Assembly (NCBI GenBank): GCA_903939845.1
Contig: CAJAIJ010000029.1
Location: 1-62,505, forward strand
Source of the DNA: an uncultured Solirubrobacterales bacterium
GTDB lineage: Bacteria; Actinomycetota; Thermoleophilia; Solirubrobacterales; 70-9
Reading direction: 5' to 3'
Length of the DNA stretch: 62,505 nucleotides
Below, in pieces: positions 25,326-33,603 of the stretch (within the stretch, counting starts at the first letter, position 1; every line of letters begins with the position of its first letter). The notes below the pieces were generated by a model. It did no database searches. It was not told the DNA's origin and saw nothing but the letters and a program-made list of their open reading frames with translations. The position numbers were made by a program, and so were the translations under genes.

Positions 25326-27191
25326 GTGAAGGGAGACGAGGTGGACGAGACGACGGAGGGCGGCACCATGGTCGACGAGGCCAACGGCGGGCCGGCAATC
25401 GAACCGGATTTCAGCAACCTTTACGAGGCCTTCGTCGCCACGGTCGACCGGATCCCGGACGACACTGCAATCGTCGACGATTCCCTCGACGTCACCCTCA
25501 CCTGGAGCGAACTGGGCGATCGGGTCAGGGCGACCGCCGGGGGCTATCGCTCCCTCGGACTGGGGCCCTCGAAGACGATCGCCTTTCTCATGCGGAACCG
25601 GGCCGACTTCATCCCCTCGGACCTCGCTGCAGTCTCGATCGGTGCACTTCCGTTTTCGATCTACTCGACTTCCTCCGACGAGCAGATCGAGTATTTGCTC
25701 AGCGACTCGAAGGCCTCGGTGGCAGTAGTCGAAAGTGAACATGCGCCCCGCTTCATGGAACTCAGGGACAGCTTGCCGGACCTCGAACACGTGGTGACGC
25801 TCGATGGGGAAGGGGGAACCATGACGATCGAAGATCTAATGGCCGTCGACCCCGACTTCGATCCGGGACCCTTTTCTGCAGAGGTCGACCTCGAGAGTCC
25901 CCTCACACTGATTTACACCTCGGGCACGACCGGACCTCCAAAGGGGGTGACCCTGACCCACGGGAACCTGTTGAGGATGCTCACGGGAGTCACCGATCAG
26001 ATCATCCGGATGCCGGATCGCGGTGCGAAGGTGATTTCCTGGCTTCCGGCCGCACACATCGCAGAGCGTGGCGCCAACTACTACACCCCGGTCATGCAGG
26101 GTCTCGAGGTTCATATCTGTCCCGACCCCAAGCGAGTGGTCGAATACCTTGCGAAGGTCAAGCCGACCTGGTTCTTCGCGGTCCCGAGGATCTGGGAGAA
26201 GCTGAAGGCAGGGCTCGAGGCAAATCTGGCCGGACTTCCGGAAGAACAGAGGGTTCCGGCGCAGGCTGGGCTCGAGGCCGGGCTTCAGAAGATCAGGCTG
26301 GAGCAGGCCGGGGAGCCGGTCCCGGCAGAGATCGAGGAAGCGGTCGCCCGTGCCGACGAGGCGCTCTTCTCGAAACTCCGGGCGGCGCTCGGCCTCGACG
26401 AGTTCGTTGCGGTCTCGGTCAGTGCGGCTCCGATCCCCGTCGAGGTTCTGGAGTTCTTCCACGCGATCGGCATCCCGATCGGGGAGCTTTGGGGCATGTC
26501 CGAAACCTGCGGTGTCATCACGATCAATCCTCCCGACCGGATCAAGATCGGCACGGTCGGGCCGCCCGCGCCAGGTGTCGAGATCAAGGTGGCCGAAGAC
26601 GGAGAACTCGTCTGTCGAAGCCCGTATGTCATGACCGAGTATCGAAACATGCCGGACAAGACATCCGAGGCGATCATCGATGGCTGGCTTCACACCGGCG
26701 ATATCGGATCGATCGACGAGGAAGGCTATGTGACCATCCTCGACCGCAAGAAGGAGCTCATCATCAACGCGGCGGGCAAGAACATGTCACCCGCCAACAT
26801 CGAGGCGCATGTCAAGGCGGCATCGCCACTGGTCAACCAGTGTGTAGCGATCGGCAACGGGCGCCCTTACAACTCCGCGCTCATAGTTCTGGATCCGGAC
26901 TTCGCGCCCGTCTGGGCGTCCCAGAACGGGCTCGAAGGGATGACATTGGAGGATCTCGCGACTGAGGAGGCCGTGATCGAAGCTCTGGGCGCTTCGATAT
27001 CGGTAGCCAACGAGAAACTCTCGAGGGTCGAGCAGATCAAGAGATTCCTGGTGATCCCTGGAGAGTGGGCTCCGGGCGGGGATGAACTAACCCCGACCAT
27101 GAAGCTCAAGCGGAAGCCGATCGACTCGAAGTATGAAGATCGGATCGAGGCTCTCTATTCCGGTGAGGTCGGCACAGACGTTGGGGGTTGA
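25326..27191 (+). CDS. Long-chain acyl-CoA ligase (AMP-dependent)
   Basis: A 621-aa ANL-superfamily enzyme, similar in layout to FadD15-type ligases. The P-loop motif is LIYTSGTTGPPKGVTLTHGN, followed by GELWGMSETCGVIT and the hinge GWLHTGDIGSIDEEGYVTILDRKKELI, with TPTMKLKRK at the adenylation Lys. It activates fatty acids to acyl-CoA; chain length is unknown. The GTG start is 8 nt after the protease stop; an ATG at residue 15 is an alternative. The end overlaps the next gene. Confidence 0.9.
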   Translation: MKGDEVDETTEGGTMVDEANGGPAIEPDFSNLYEAFVATVDRIPDDTAIVDDSLDVTLTWSELGDRVRATAGGYRSLGLGPSKTIAFLMRNRADFIPSDLAAVSIGALPFSIYSTSSDEQIEYLLSDSKASVAVVESEHAPRFMELRDSLPDLEHVVTLDGEGGTMTIEDLMAVDPDFDPGPFSAEVDLESPLTLIYTSGTTGPPKGVTLTHGNLLRMLTGVTDQIIRMPDRGAKVISWLPAAHIAERGANYYTPVMQGLEVHICPDPKRVVEYLAKVKPTWFFAVPRIWEKLKAGLEANLAGLPEEQRVPAQAGLEAGLQKIRLEQAGEPVPAEIEEAVARADEALFSKLRAALGLDEFVAVSVSAAPIPVEVLEFFHAIGIPIGELWGMSETCGVITINPPDRIKIGTVGPPAPGVEIKVAEDGELVCRSPYVMTEYRNMPDKTSEAIIDGWLHTGDIGSIDEEGYVTILDRKKELIINAAGKNMSPANIEAHVKAASPLVNQCVAIGNGRPYNSALIVLDPDFAPVWASQNGLEGMTLEDLATEEAVIEALGASISVANEKLSRVEQIKRFLVIPGEWAPGGDELTPTMKLKRKPIDSKYEDRIEALYSGEVGTDVGG

Positions 27192-28203
27192 TCCGGCAGA
27201 TCTCGAGCGGATCGCGCTCCTGCGACTCCCGGAGCTCCAGACCGCTTCGGGACTCTTCAGGGGCGGTGATCCCGAGCGAGACCTTCCGAGTGGCGACCCT
27301 TCTTCGATCAGGGCTTCAGCGGTCGTTCTGATCGGGCTCGCACGCGCCGATGAATTCTCGGTCGACCACGGCTTCTCCCTGGGCTCGCTGCGCACGGGCC
27401 TCCTCAACTCGATCGGACTGGCCGGTGTCTCGGTCGGTGAGCTCGGCCTTGCCCTCTGGGCGGAGGCGGCGGTAGACGGGGGTGCCACGGCCGAGGTATT
27501 CGCCGAAATTCAACGCCGCCTCCCGCTGGACGCCAGCTGTCTGCCCCTGGAGGAACTCGCCTGGCTCGTTTCCGGCATGTCTGAAGCTGGCACCGATTCG
27601 GCCCTTCTCGAAGAGATGGCCCGGGAGCTCGAAGAGCGGGCTCAGCGATCCGGACTGTTCAGCGACAGCCATCGAAAGGTTGGTGGCGGACTGGGAACCG
27701 TCGGATCCCAGCTCCATGCCCTGGTGGCCCTGTCCAAGGCCGGCGAGTCAGGGGCCGGTCAACCTGCTCCCGAGGTCCGGGCGCGGGTTGCCCGATCCCT
27801 GATCGAGCTCCAGCGCCCTGATGGCGGCTGGCCCGGAGTGATCGACTCGCGGAAGGGTGAGGCAGCCGAGGTCTACCCGATCTTCACCGTCAACCAGCTG
27901 GCTCTGGCACCGATGGCTTTCCGAAGTGTCCCGGTCGACAGCGACGAGGCCGTCAAGAGAGGCATCGAGTGGGCGCTGGGCGCAAACGCACTCGGCTTCG
28001 ACCTGGTGCACCCGAAGGAGGCGCGGATCGATCATGGGATCTCGCCCAGAAGGCATGCCGGGTCGGTCATACGAGGTGTTGGGAAGGCGGCTCGACTCAT
28101 CCGGCGTGAGCCCCGGGATCTCGACCCTGAAGATCTCATACTCGATCCCCATGTCTCGGCCGAGGATCTCGGATGGCTGCTCGAAGCCTGGGTCGGGCGA
28201 TAG
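27163..28203 (+). CDS. Terpene-cyclase/prenyltransferase-like alpha-barrel protein
   Basis: About 346 aa, mostly helical. SLIELQRPDGGWPG fits the QW repeat of squalene-hopene cyclases and related alpha/alpha barrels, and the repeated Ala/Leu-rich helices agree. The catalytic DxDD motif of hopene cyclases is not visible, and it is about half their length. It resembles stand-alone barrel proteins annotated as prenyltransferase/squalene oxidase repeat proteins. It overlaps the ligase end. The start is uncertain (GTG 27163, TTG 27181 or ATG 27133). Its place between an acyl-CoA ligase and ispG hints at lipid or isoprenoid metabolism. Confidence 0.6.
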   Translation: MRSAQTLGVDPADLERIALLRLPELQTASGLFRGGDPERDLPSGDPSSIRASAVVLIGLARADEFSVDHGFSLGSLRTGLLNSIGLAGVSVGELGLALWAEAAVDGGATAEVFAEIQRRLPLDASCLPLEELAWLVSGMSEAGTDSALLEEMARELEERAQRSGLFSDSHRKVGGGLGTVGSQLHALVALSKAGESGAGQPAPEVRARVARSLIELQRPDGGWPGVIDSRKGEAAEVYPIFTVNQLALAPMAFRSVPVDSDEAVKRGIEWALGANALGFDLVHPKEARIDHGISPRRHAGSVIRGVGKAARLIRREPRDLDPEDLILDPHVSAEDLGWLLEAWVGR

Positions 28204-28226
28204 CGCTGATCGCCACTCCCGTTCGG

Positions 28227-28232
28227 TAGCCT
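28227..28232 (+). promoter_or_regulatory. -10 element, leaderless start of ispG
   Basis: TAGCCT ends 6 nt before the ispG ATG and no Shine-Dalgarno is present, the pattern of a leaderless mRNA. It lies in the 35-nt gap after the barrel-protein gene. Confidence 0.55.
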
Positions 28233-28238
28233 CATCAC

Positions 28239-29495
28239 ATGGCTTCGAAGCGTCAGATATTCGTCGGAAGGGTTCCTGTCGGTGGTGGTGCCCCGGTGGT
28301 CGTCCAGACCATGACGAAGACCGAGACGGCGAACATCGAAGCCACGATGGATCAGATCGAGAAGGTCGCCGAGGCCGGTTCCGATGTGGTCCGGGTTGCG
28401 GTCCCGAGGGATCAGGACGCGAAGGCACTGAAGGAAATTGTCAAGCGATCTCCGATACCCGTCATCGCAGACATCCACTTCAATCACACCCTGGCGCTGA
28501 AGGCCATCGAGGCCGGAGCGGCATGTGTTCGTCTCAACCCCGGGAACATCGGCGGCAGGGAGAAGGTGGCCGAGGTTGCCGAGCTTGCGAACCGGCACAA
28601 GGTCCCGATGAGGATCGGGGTCAATTCAGGATCTCTTCCACGGCACCTCCATGAACTCGAGGAGACCAGTCCGGTCGAAGCCCTGGTCGAGGCGGCTCTG
28701 GAGTTCGTTCGATTGATGGAAAGCCTCGATTTCACGAACTTCAAGGTTTCGATCAAGTCCACCAACGTCCCCAACACGATCGCGGCAAATCGATTGCTCT
28801 CGGAGAAGATCCCCTACCCGATTCATCTCGGAATCACGGAGGCCGGGACCAAGTGGTCCGGCTCGCTGAAGTCTGCGGTCGGTCTGGGTGCCCTCCTGGC
28901 TGACGGCATCGGCGACACCCTTCGGGTCAGCCTCTCTACTTTCCACGCTGAAGAAGAAGTGAAGGTCGCCTGGGAGATTCTGAAGGCCCTTCAGCTACGG
29001 GAGCGCGGCCCTGTATTGATCGCATGCCCGACCTGCGGACGCCTCCAGTTCGACATGGATAGCGTCGTCGCCGAGGTCGAGAAGAGGCTCGAGGCCTACG
29101 AGGAGCCGATCGAAGTGGCAGTGCTCGGATGTGCAGTGAACGGGATCGGAGAGGCCAAGCATGCCGACTTCGGAATTGCCGGGGCCAAGGACGAAGGTGT
29201 CGTTTTTGCCCATGGCAGGGCACTCAAGAAGGTTCCGACCGCACGCCTCGTCGACACCCTGTTCGAGCAGATCGACCTGTCTCTGGCCAGGGGAGGGGAG
29301 GTCGAGTTCGACGAGACCGAGTCTGCCGAGGGCGAGGCCTGGGTCCAGAAGATCGAGATGGAGAACGAAGGGGACCTCACCCCCGAGAAGATCGCCCGGA
29401 TGGAGAAGGAGGCGGCCGAGAAGGGTGAGTCCGACCGGGTCCTGCTCGACGAGGAGCAGTCGCCAACGGCCGGCAGGCGCTTCACTCGGACTTGA
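28239..29495 (+). CDS. ispG: HMBPP synthase IspG (GcpE)
   Basis: A 418-aa [4Fe-4S] enzyme reducing MEcPP to HMBPP, the penultimate MEP-pathway step. It has TMTKTETANIEATMDQI, VIADIHFNHTLALKA, RLNPGNIGG and the cluster ligands CPTCGR and GCAVNGIGEAKHAD. An acidic tail of about 50 residues follows the usual end. With dxr and uppS it gives this region an isoprenoid theme. Confidence 0.96.
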   Translation: MASKRQIFVGRVPVGGGAPVVVQTMTKTETANIEATMDQIEKVAEAGSDVVRVAVPRDQDAKALKEIVKRSPIPVIADIHFNHTLALKAIEAGAACVRLNPGNIGGREKVAEVAELANRHKVPMRIGVNSGSLPRHLHELEETSPVEALVEAALEFVRLMESLDFTNFKVSIKSTNVPNTIAANRLLSEKIPYPIHLGITEAGTKWSGSLKSAVGLGALLADGIGDTLRVSLSTFHAEEEVKVAWEILKALQLRERGPVLIACPTCGRLQFDMDSVVAEVEKRLEAYEEPIEVAVLGCAVNGIGEAKHADFGIAGAKDEGVVFAHGRALKKVPTARLVDTLFEQIDLSLARGGEVEFDETESAEGEAWVQKIEMENEGDLTPEKIARMEKEAAEKGESDRVLLDEEQSPTAGRRFTRT

Positions 29496-29538
29496 GCACG
29501 ATCGGTTCGAGAGTCCCGAGAGGGTAGATTCCGCACCT

Positions 29539-31224
29539 ATGGCCCGTCTCTCGACAGCACTCGTCCCGACCGTCAAGGACGCTCCTTCCGACGCTGAATC
29601 TTCCAGCCACAAGCTCCTGGTCAGAGCCGGAATGGTTCGCCAGCTGGGTGCCGGCCTGTGGACCTACCTTCCCGCCGGATGGCGCGTCCACAGGAAGATC
29701 GAGGCGATCATCCGGGAAGAGATGGATCGGATCGGCGGCCAGGAGATGTCGATGCCGGTGATGCAGCCTGCCGGTCCATGGGAGAAGACCGGACGGATCG
29801 GAATAGAAGAGCTCTTCCGTCTTCAGGACCGAAAGGGTTCGGAAATGGTCCTGGCGATGACGCATGAGGAGGCGGTAACGACACACATTGCCGCTGAAGT
29901 CCGCTCCTACAGGGATCTCCCGAAGCTGCTCTACCAGATCCAGCTCAAGGAACGGGACGAACCCAGGCCGCGAGCCGGAGTCCTCAGGACCCGCGAATTC
30001 GTGATGAAGGACGCATACAGCTTCGATCGAGACGAAGCAGGTCTTGACGCCGTGTATGCCCGGTGCATAGAGGCCTACGACCGGATCTTCGACCGGTGTT
30101 CGATCTCCTGGTATCGGGTCGAAAGCGATGTCGGCATGATGGGCGGCAGCGGAGCCCACGAGTACATGGCCCCCTGCCCTGCCGGTGAGGACGAGGTCGC
30201 GCTCGCTCCCGGGTATGCGGCGAACGTGGAGGTTGCTTCAGCTACGCCCAGAGAGTTCGAGAGGCCGCCATCGTCACCGGAGCCGGTGCAGACGAAGACG
30301 CCCGGAATGAAGACCGTCGAAGAGGTGGCGGGTTCGCTTGGAGTAGACCCCGCAGCACTGATCAAAGCGGTCCCATTCGTCACCGGAGCAGGGGCGCTCG
30401 TGATGGCTCTCGTCAGGGGCGACGACCAGGTCAACACCGTGAAGCTCGCGGGCCATCTCGGTGACAGTGTCAGACCTGCCGGTGAGGAAGAGATCGAGTC
30501 CGAAATCGGCCCACCGGGGTTCATCGGTCCCGTGGGCAGCACAGTGCGCGTCTTGAAGGATCAGGCGATCACGGAAGGGGGGCTGGTCTGTGGAGCCGGC
30601 GAAGTCGACCTCCACTTGACCGGAGTCGAGCCGGGCAGAGACTTCGAATTCGAAGAGGTCGACATCAGACGCGTAAAGGATGGAGACCGAATCGAGTCAG
30701 GCGACGGAATCAAGATAGAACCGGCCATCGAAGTCGGGAACATCTTCCGGCTGGGCACCCGCTACAGCGAGGCCCTCGGCGCCACCTTCCTCGACGAGGA
30801 GGGGACTGAGCGACCGATCGTGATGGGCAGCTACGGAATCGGACCGGCCCGAATCATGGCCGCAGCCGCAGAGCAGCGTGCAGACGACAAGGGGTTGGTA
30901 TGGCCTCTATCGATCGCGCCCTGGCAGGTCCACCTGGTGTCGCTCGCAAAGTCCGACGAGCCGGCCCGGGAGCTGACCGACCGCATCTACGAAGATCTAT
31001 GTTCTCGCGGGATCGAGGTTCTCTATGACGATCGGGATGCCAGCCCTGGCCAGAAGCTGACCGATGCGGAGTTGATCGGCTGCCCGTTGCGAATCGTCAT
31101 TGGCCGCAAGAGTGCCGAGAAGGGCGAAGCCGAGTTCGGATGGAGGGGCTCGGGAGAAGAGGGAACGGTCCCACTCGATGGCGCGTCCGATGTCATCGTC
31201 GCGATGATCATGGAGGCGAGCTGA
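29539..31224 (+). CDS. proS: Prolyl-tRNA synthetase, bacterial type
   Basis: A 561-aa class II synthetase. It has HKLLVRAGMVRQLGAGLWTYLPAG, motif 2 (RTREFVMKDAYSFDRDE) and GSYGIGPARIMAA. The YbaK-like insertion domain at about residues 240-390, which clears Ala-tRNA(Pro), marks the bacterial type. The ATG at 29539 follows a possible -10 TAGATT by 8 nt. The ispG stop is 43 nt upstream; ispG-proS is a frequent bacterial pair. Confidence 0.95.
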   Translation: MARLSTALVPTVKDAPSDAESSSHKLLVRAGMVRQLGAGLWTYLPAGWRVHRKIEAIIREEMDRIGGQEMSMPVMQPAGPWEKTGRIGIEELFRLQDRKGSEMVLAMTHEEAVTTHIAAEVRSYRDLPKLLYQIQLKERDEPRPRAGVLRTREFVMKDAYSFDRDEAGLDAVYARCIEAYDRIFDRCSISWYRVESDVGMMGGSGAHEYMAPCPAGEDEVALAPGYAANVEVASATPREFERPPSSPEPVQTKTPGMKTVEEVAGSLGVDPAALIKAVPFVTGAGALVMALVRGDDQVNTVKLAGHLGDSVRPAGEEEIESEIGPPGFIGPVGSTVRVLKDQAITEGGLVCGAGEVDLHLTGVEPGRDFEFEEVDIRRVKDGDRIESGDGIKIEPAIEVGNIFRLGTRYSEALGATFLDEEGTERPIVMGSYGIGPARIMAAAAEQRADDKGLVWPLSIAPWQVHLVSLAKSDEPARELTDRIYEDLCSRGIEVLYDDRDASPGQKLTDAELIGCPLRIVIGRKSAEKGEAEFGWRGSGEEGTVPLDGASDVIVAMIMEAS

Positions 31225-31226
31225 GC

Positions 31227-31883
31227 TTGGGGGAGACGGCACCTTTCGGGAGAGGAAGAGTCAGGAAGCTCTTTGGCCTGGACCGGAGTGGGCCGGAGCA
31301 CCCGGCCACCCGGAGCGGACAGCCACTCAGACCCTGGACCCTCCCGAACCTGATCGGGTTTCTGAGACTCGCCGGCGTCCCGCTCTTCCTGTATCTCGCC
31401 TTCGAGAGTGAGGATGGAGTCTCGCTCGCTGCCGCAATCGTCTTCTGGCTGATAGCGGCCGGCGATTATCTCGACGGCCTCCTGGCAAGGGTCACTGGCC
31501 AGTATTCGAGGCTCGGAGCTCTGCTCGACCCAGTCGTAGATCGGCTCGTGATCATCTCCGGCGTTGTCGTCTGCTGGCACTTTGGTCTTCTCCCGAAGGT
31601 CCTGATCGTCCTCCTCGTGGTCCGTGAACTCGCGACCCTTTTGCTTGCGCGGTGGGGCCTCTCCCACGGGATCGACATCGAGGTCAACTGGATCGGGCGG
31701 ATGGCCGTCTTCCCGGTGATGTCAGCGATCTTCTTCGCGATGATATTTCCGGGCTGGTTCCCCGACGGTCTCATGGTCATCGGGGTGGGCATGGCCTGGG
31801 TGGCCACGATCCTCTACGCCAGGTCCGGTCGAGCAGCCCTCCACAGCCCGGGAGAATCCGACCAACCTTCAAGCGGCGGTTGA
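31227..31883 (+). CDS. CDP-alcohol phosphatidyltransferase
   Basis: A 218-aa membrane enzyme with the complete family motif (D-x2-DG-x2-AR-x8-G-x3-D-x3-D) starting at DYLDGLLARVTG. It probably makes phosphatidylglycerol phosphate or a related lipid from CDP-DAG supplied by cdsA. The PNLIGFLRLAGVPLF start of the membrane part is PgsA-like. The TTG at 31227, 2 nt after proS with GGAGG upstream, was chosen. Its place before the FHA-MerR pair parallels mycobacterial pgsA2-garA-Rv1828. Confidence 0.87.
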   Translation: MGETAPFGRGRVRKLFGLDRSGPEHPATRSGQPLRPWTLPNLIGFLRLAGVPLFLYLAFESEDGVSLAAAIVFWLIAAGDYLDGLLARVTGQYSRLGALLDPVVDRLVIISGVVVCWHFGLLPKVLIVLLVVRELATLLLARWGLSHGIDIEVNWIGRMAVFPVMSAIFFAMIFPGWFPDGLMVIGVGMAWVATILYARSGRAALHSPGESDQPSSGG

Positions 31884-31906
31884 ACCTTTGACTCCGGCCC
31901 TATAAT
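31880..31906 (+). promoter_or_regulatory. Promoter of the FHA-MerR operon (leaderless)
   Basis: A consensus TATAAT (31901-31906) ends 6 nt before the FHA gene ATG, with TTGAAC (31880-31885) as a possible -35 at 15-nt spacing. There is no Shine-Dalgarno. This is the clearest leaderless promoter in the window. Confidence 0.7.
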
Positions 31907-31912
31907 CACCCG

Positions 31913-32380
31913 ATGGCGCGTCACTGCACAGAGTGCGGCTTCGTCAACTCGGAGGGGGCAAACTACTGCCAGAAGTGTGGTGCCTACCTCGGTGCGGAAG
32001 CCGGCGACGAGCCGACCACCAGCACCTACCGGATCGGGGAGACCGGGGAGACAGACGCGATCGAAGTCGAACCCGGTATCGACGGCCCCGGTGCCGCCCT
32101 CGTAATAAGAAGCGGCGGCGGAAGGGCCGGGGAGAGCTTCCGGGTCGAGGATGACAGGATCGCGATCGGGAGGAGTCCGGATGCCGGGATCTTCCTCGAT
32201 GACGTCACCGTCTCGCGGAATCACGCTCTTCTCGTCAGGCGCAAGGATGGGCTCTATGTCGACGATCTCGGATCCCTCAACGGCACCTATGTGAATCGGA
32301 GCCGGATCGAGTCCCGAAAGCTCGATGACGGAGATGAGATCCAGGTCGGGAAGTACAAGCTCAGCTTTCTGGAGCGATGA
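31913..32380 (+). CDS. Zinc-ribbon FHA protein (GarA-like)
   Basis: A 155-aa cytosolic protein. Residues 1-25 form a zinc ribbon (C5, C8, C19, C22). A linker carries PTTSTYR (T35, T36), resembling the ETTS phosphorylation motif of GarA. The FHA domain spans about residues 75-150 (IAIGRSPDAG, VSRNHALL, DLGSLNGTYVN). In mycobacteria GarA is phosphorylated by PknB/PknG and then releases the TCA enzymes and glutamate dehydrogenase it inhibits. A similar switch is inferred. ATGA overlap with the MerR gene, the same pairing as Rv1827-Rv1828. Confidence 0.85.
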   Translation: MARHCTECGFVNSEGANYCQKCGAYLGAEAGDEPTTSTYRIGETGETDAIEVEPGIDGPGAALVIRSGGGRAGESFRVEDDRIAIGRSPDAGIFLDDVTVSRNHALLVRRKDGLYVDDLGSLNGTYVNRSRIESRKLDDGDEIQVGKYKLSFLER

Positions 32381-33123
32381 GCAAGGTCAAGCAGGAGACC
32401 TCGCCCGGCGAGACGCGACAGGCGAGTGAGTCGTCCAAGCGCCGCAAGGCCCTGACCATCGGTGCGGTCGCGAAGATCCTCAAGAAGGAGTTCGACGACA
32501 TCTCGATCTCGAAGATTCGTTATCTCGAAGATCAGAAGCTGGTCAACCCGAGACGGACGCCCGGGGGTTACCGTCTCTATTCCCAGGACGATGTCGATCG
32601 TCTCCGGACGATTCTCCGACTACAGCGGGACGAGTTCCTGCCTTTGCGTGTAATCAGGCAGGAGCTTGCGACCCGTCGGGCCGAAGCGGAGCCTCGAAGT
32701 TCAGGGGCGTCGGCCCGCAGGGCCCGGCTCGTGACCTCTCCGGGCACGACGCTCGATCTCGCTGGCCTGGCTGAAGAAACCGGTGTATCGGAAACCACGC
32801 TGAAGGAACTCGGCGAGTTCGGTCTGATCGAGATTCCGCGGGCAGAGGCCGATCAGAGGTTCGATGAGACCGATGTCGCAGTGGTTCGTGCAGTGGACGA
32901 ACTGAACAAGGCCGGGATAGGGGTAAGGAACCTCAGGATGTTTCGAACATCGGCCGACCGCGAGGCGCAGATGGTCGAGGCACTGCTGGCCGCCAGGCTC
33001 CAGTCGAAGAACCCCCAGCGCAGGAAAGAGGCCGTCCAGAGCCTCGAGCGCATGACAACCGTGATGGGCGAGCTTCGTCATTCTCTCCTGGTGCGGGACC
33101 TCCGTAGGGTCGCCGAGAGCTGA
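32377..33123 (+). CDS. MerR family regulator (Rv1828-like)
   Basis: A 248-aa DNA-binding protein. The N-terminal MerR helix-turn-helix-wing is LTIGAVAKILKKEF ... KIRYLEDQKLVNPRRTPGGYRLY. A second HTH-like segment follows at about residues 128-150 (LDLAGLAEETGVSETTLKEL), then a helical C-terminal part. No metal-binding Cys is seen. The start overlaps the FHA gene stop. The arrangement matches the conserved actinobacterial garA-merR pair, whose regulon is poorly known. Confidence 0.88.
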   Translation: MSKVKQETSPGETRQASESSKRRKALTIGAVAKILKKEFDDISISKIRYLEDQKLVNPRRTPGGYRLYSQDDVDRLRTILRLQRDEFLPLRVIRQELATRRAEAEPRSSGASARRARLVTSPGTTLDLAGLAEETGVSETTLKELGEFGLIEIPRAEADQRFDETDVAVVRAVDELNKAGIGVRNLRMFRTSADREAQMVEALLAARLQSKNPQRRKEAVQSLERMTTVMGELRHSLLVRDLRRVAES

Positions 33124-33132
33124 CGATTCGAA

Positions 33133-33603
33133 CTGCCCGCCACGACTCGAGACAGAATCGTTCCGAATGGCCGGGACTCCGTCTGGGAGTTCATCTCCGA
33201 TCCCATGAACCTGAGGCTCTGGTGGCCCCGGGTGGTCGGAGTCGAGTTCGTCGACGGGGATATCGGATCCGATGGCACCAAGTGGACCAAGATCCTGCAG
33301 GCTGACTCGAGCAGGCGGATGAGGCTCGACTACACATGTCTCGAGGCGACTCGACCCTCGTTGATCACCTGGGTTCACGAACTCGAGGGCACCCGCTTCG
33401 GCGAGCATCTGAACCGACAGTCGACATCTGTGGCTCTGGCCGAGGAAGGCGCCGGATGTCGAGTGACGATCACCTCTGACGGAGAACTCAAGGGCGCGGC
33501 GAAACTGGCCTCGCTGGCCTTGAAGAGCGACCAGAAGAAGATGCTCGACCAGGCCCTCGATGCGCTCGAGAAGGCCCTCCCACCCGTCGGAAAAGAAGTG
33601 TGA
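33133..33603 (+). CDS. SRPBCC (START-like) protein, possible CTG start
   Basis: A small ligand-binding-fold protein of the polyketide cyclase/dehydrase type. The family N-terminus DSVWEFISDPMNLRLWWPRV is present, but its first half lies upstream of the only ATG (33205). Between the in-frame stop at 33121-33123 (the MerR stop) and 33205 there is no ATG, GTG or TTG. CTG at 33133 is the plausible start, giving 156 aa; an ATG start (132 aa) would remove the first strand and helix. It lies between merR and the flavoprotein gene, overlapping the latter by GTGA. Confidence 0.7.
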   Translation: MPATTRDRIVPNGRDSVWEFISDPMNLRLWWPRVVGVEFVDGDIGSDGTKWTKILQADSSRRMRLDYTCLEATRPSLITWVHELEGTRFGEHLNRQSTSVALAEEGAGCRVTITSDGELKGAAKLASLALKSDQKKMLDQALDALEKALPPVGKEV

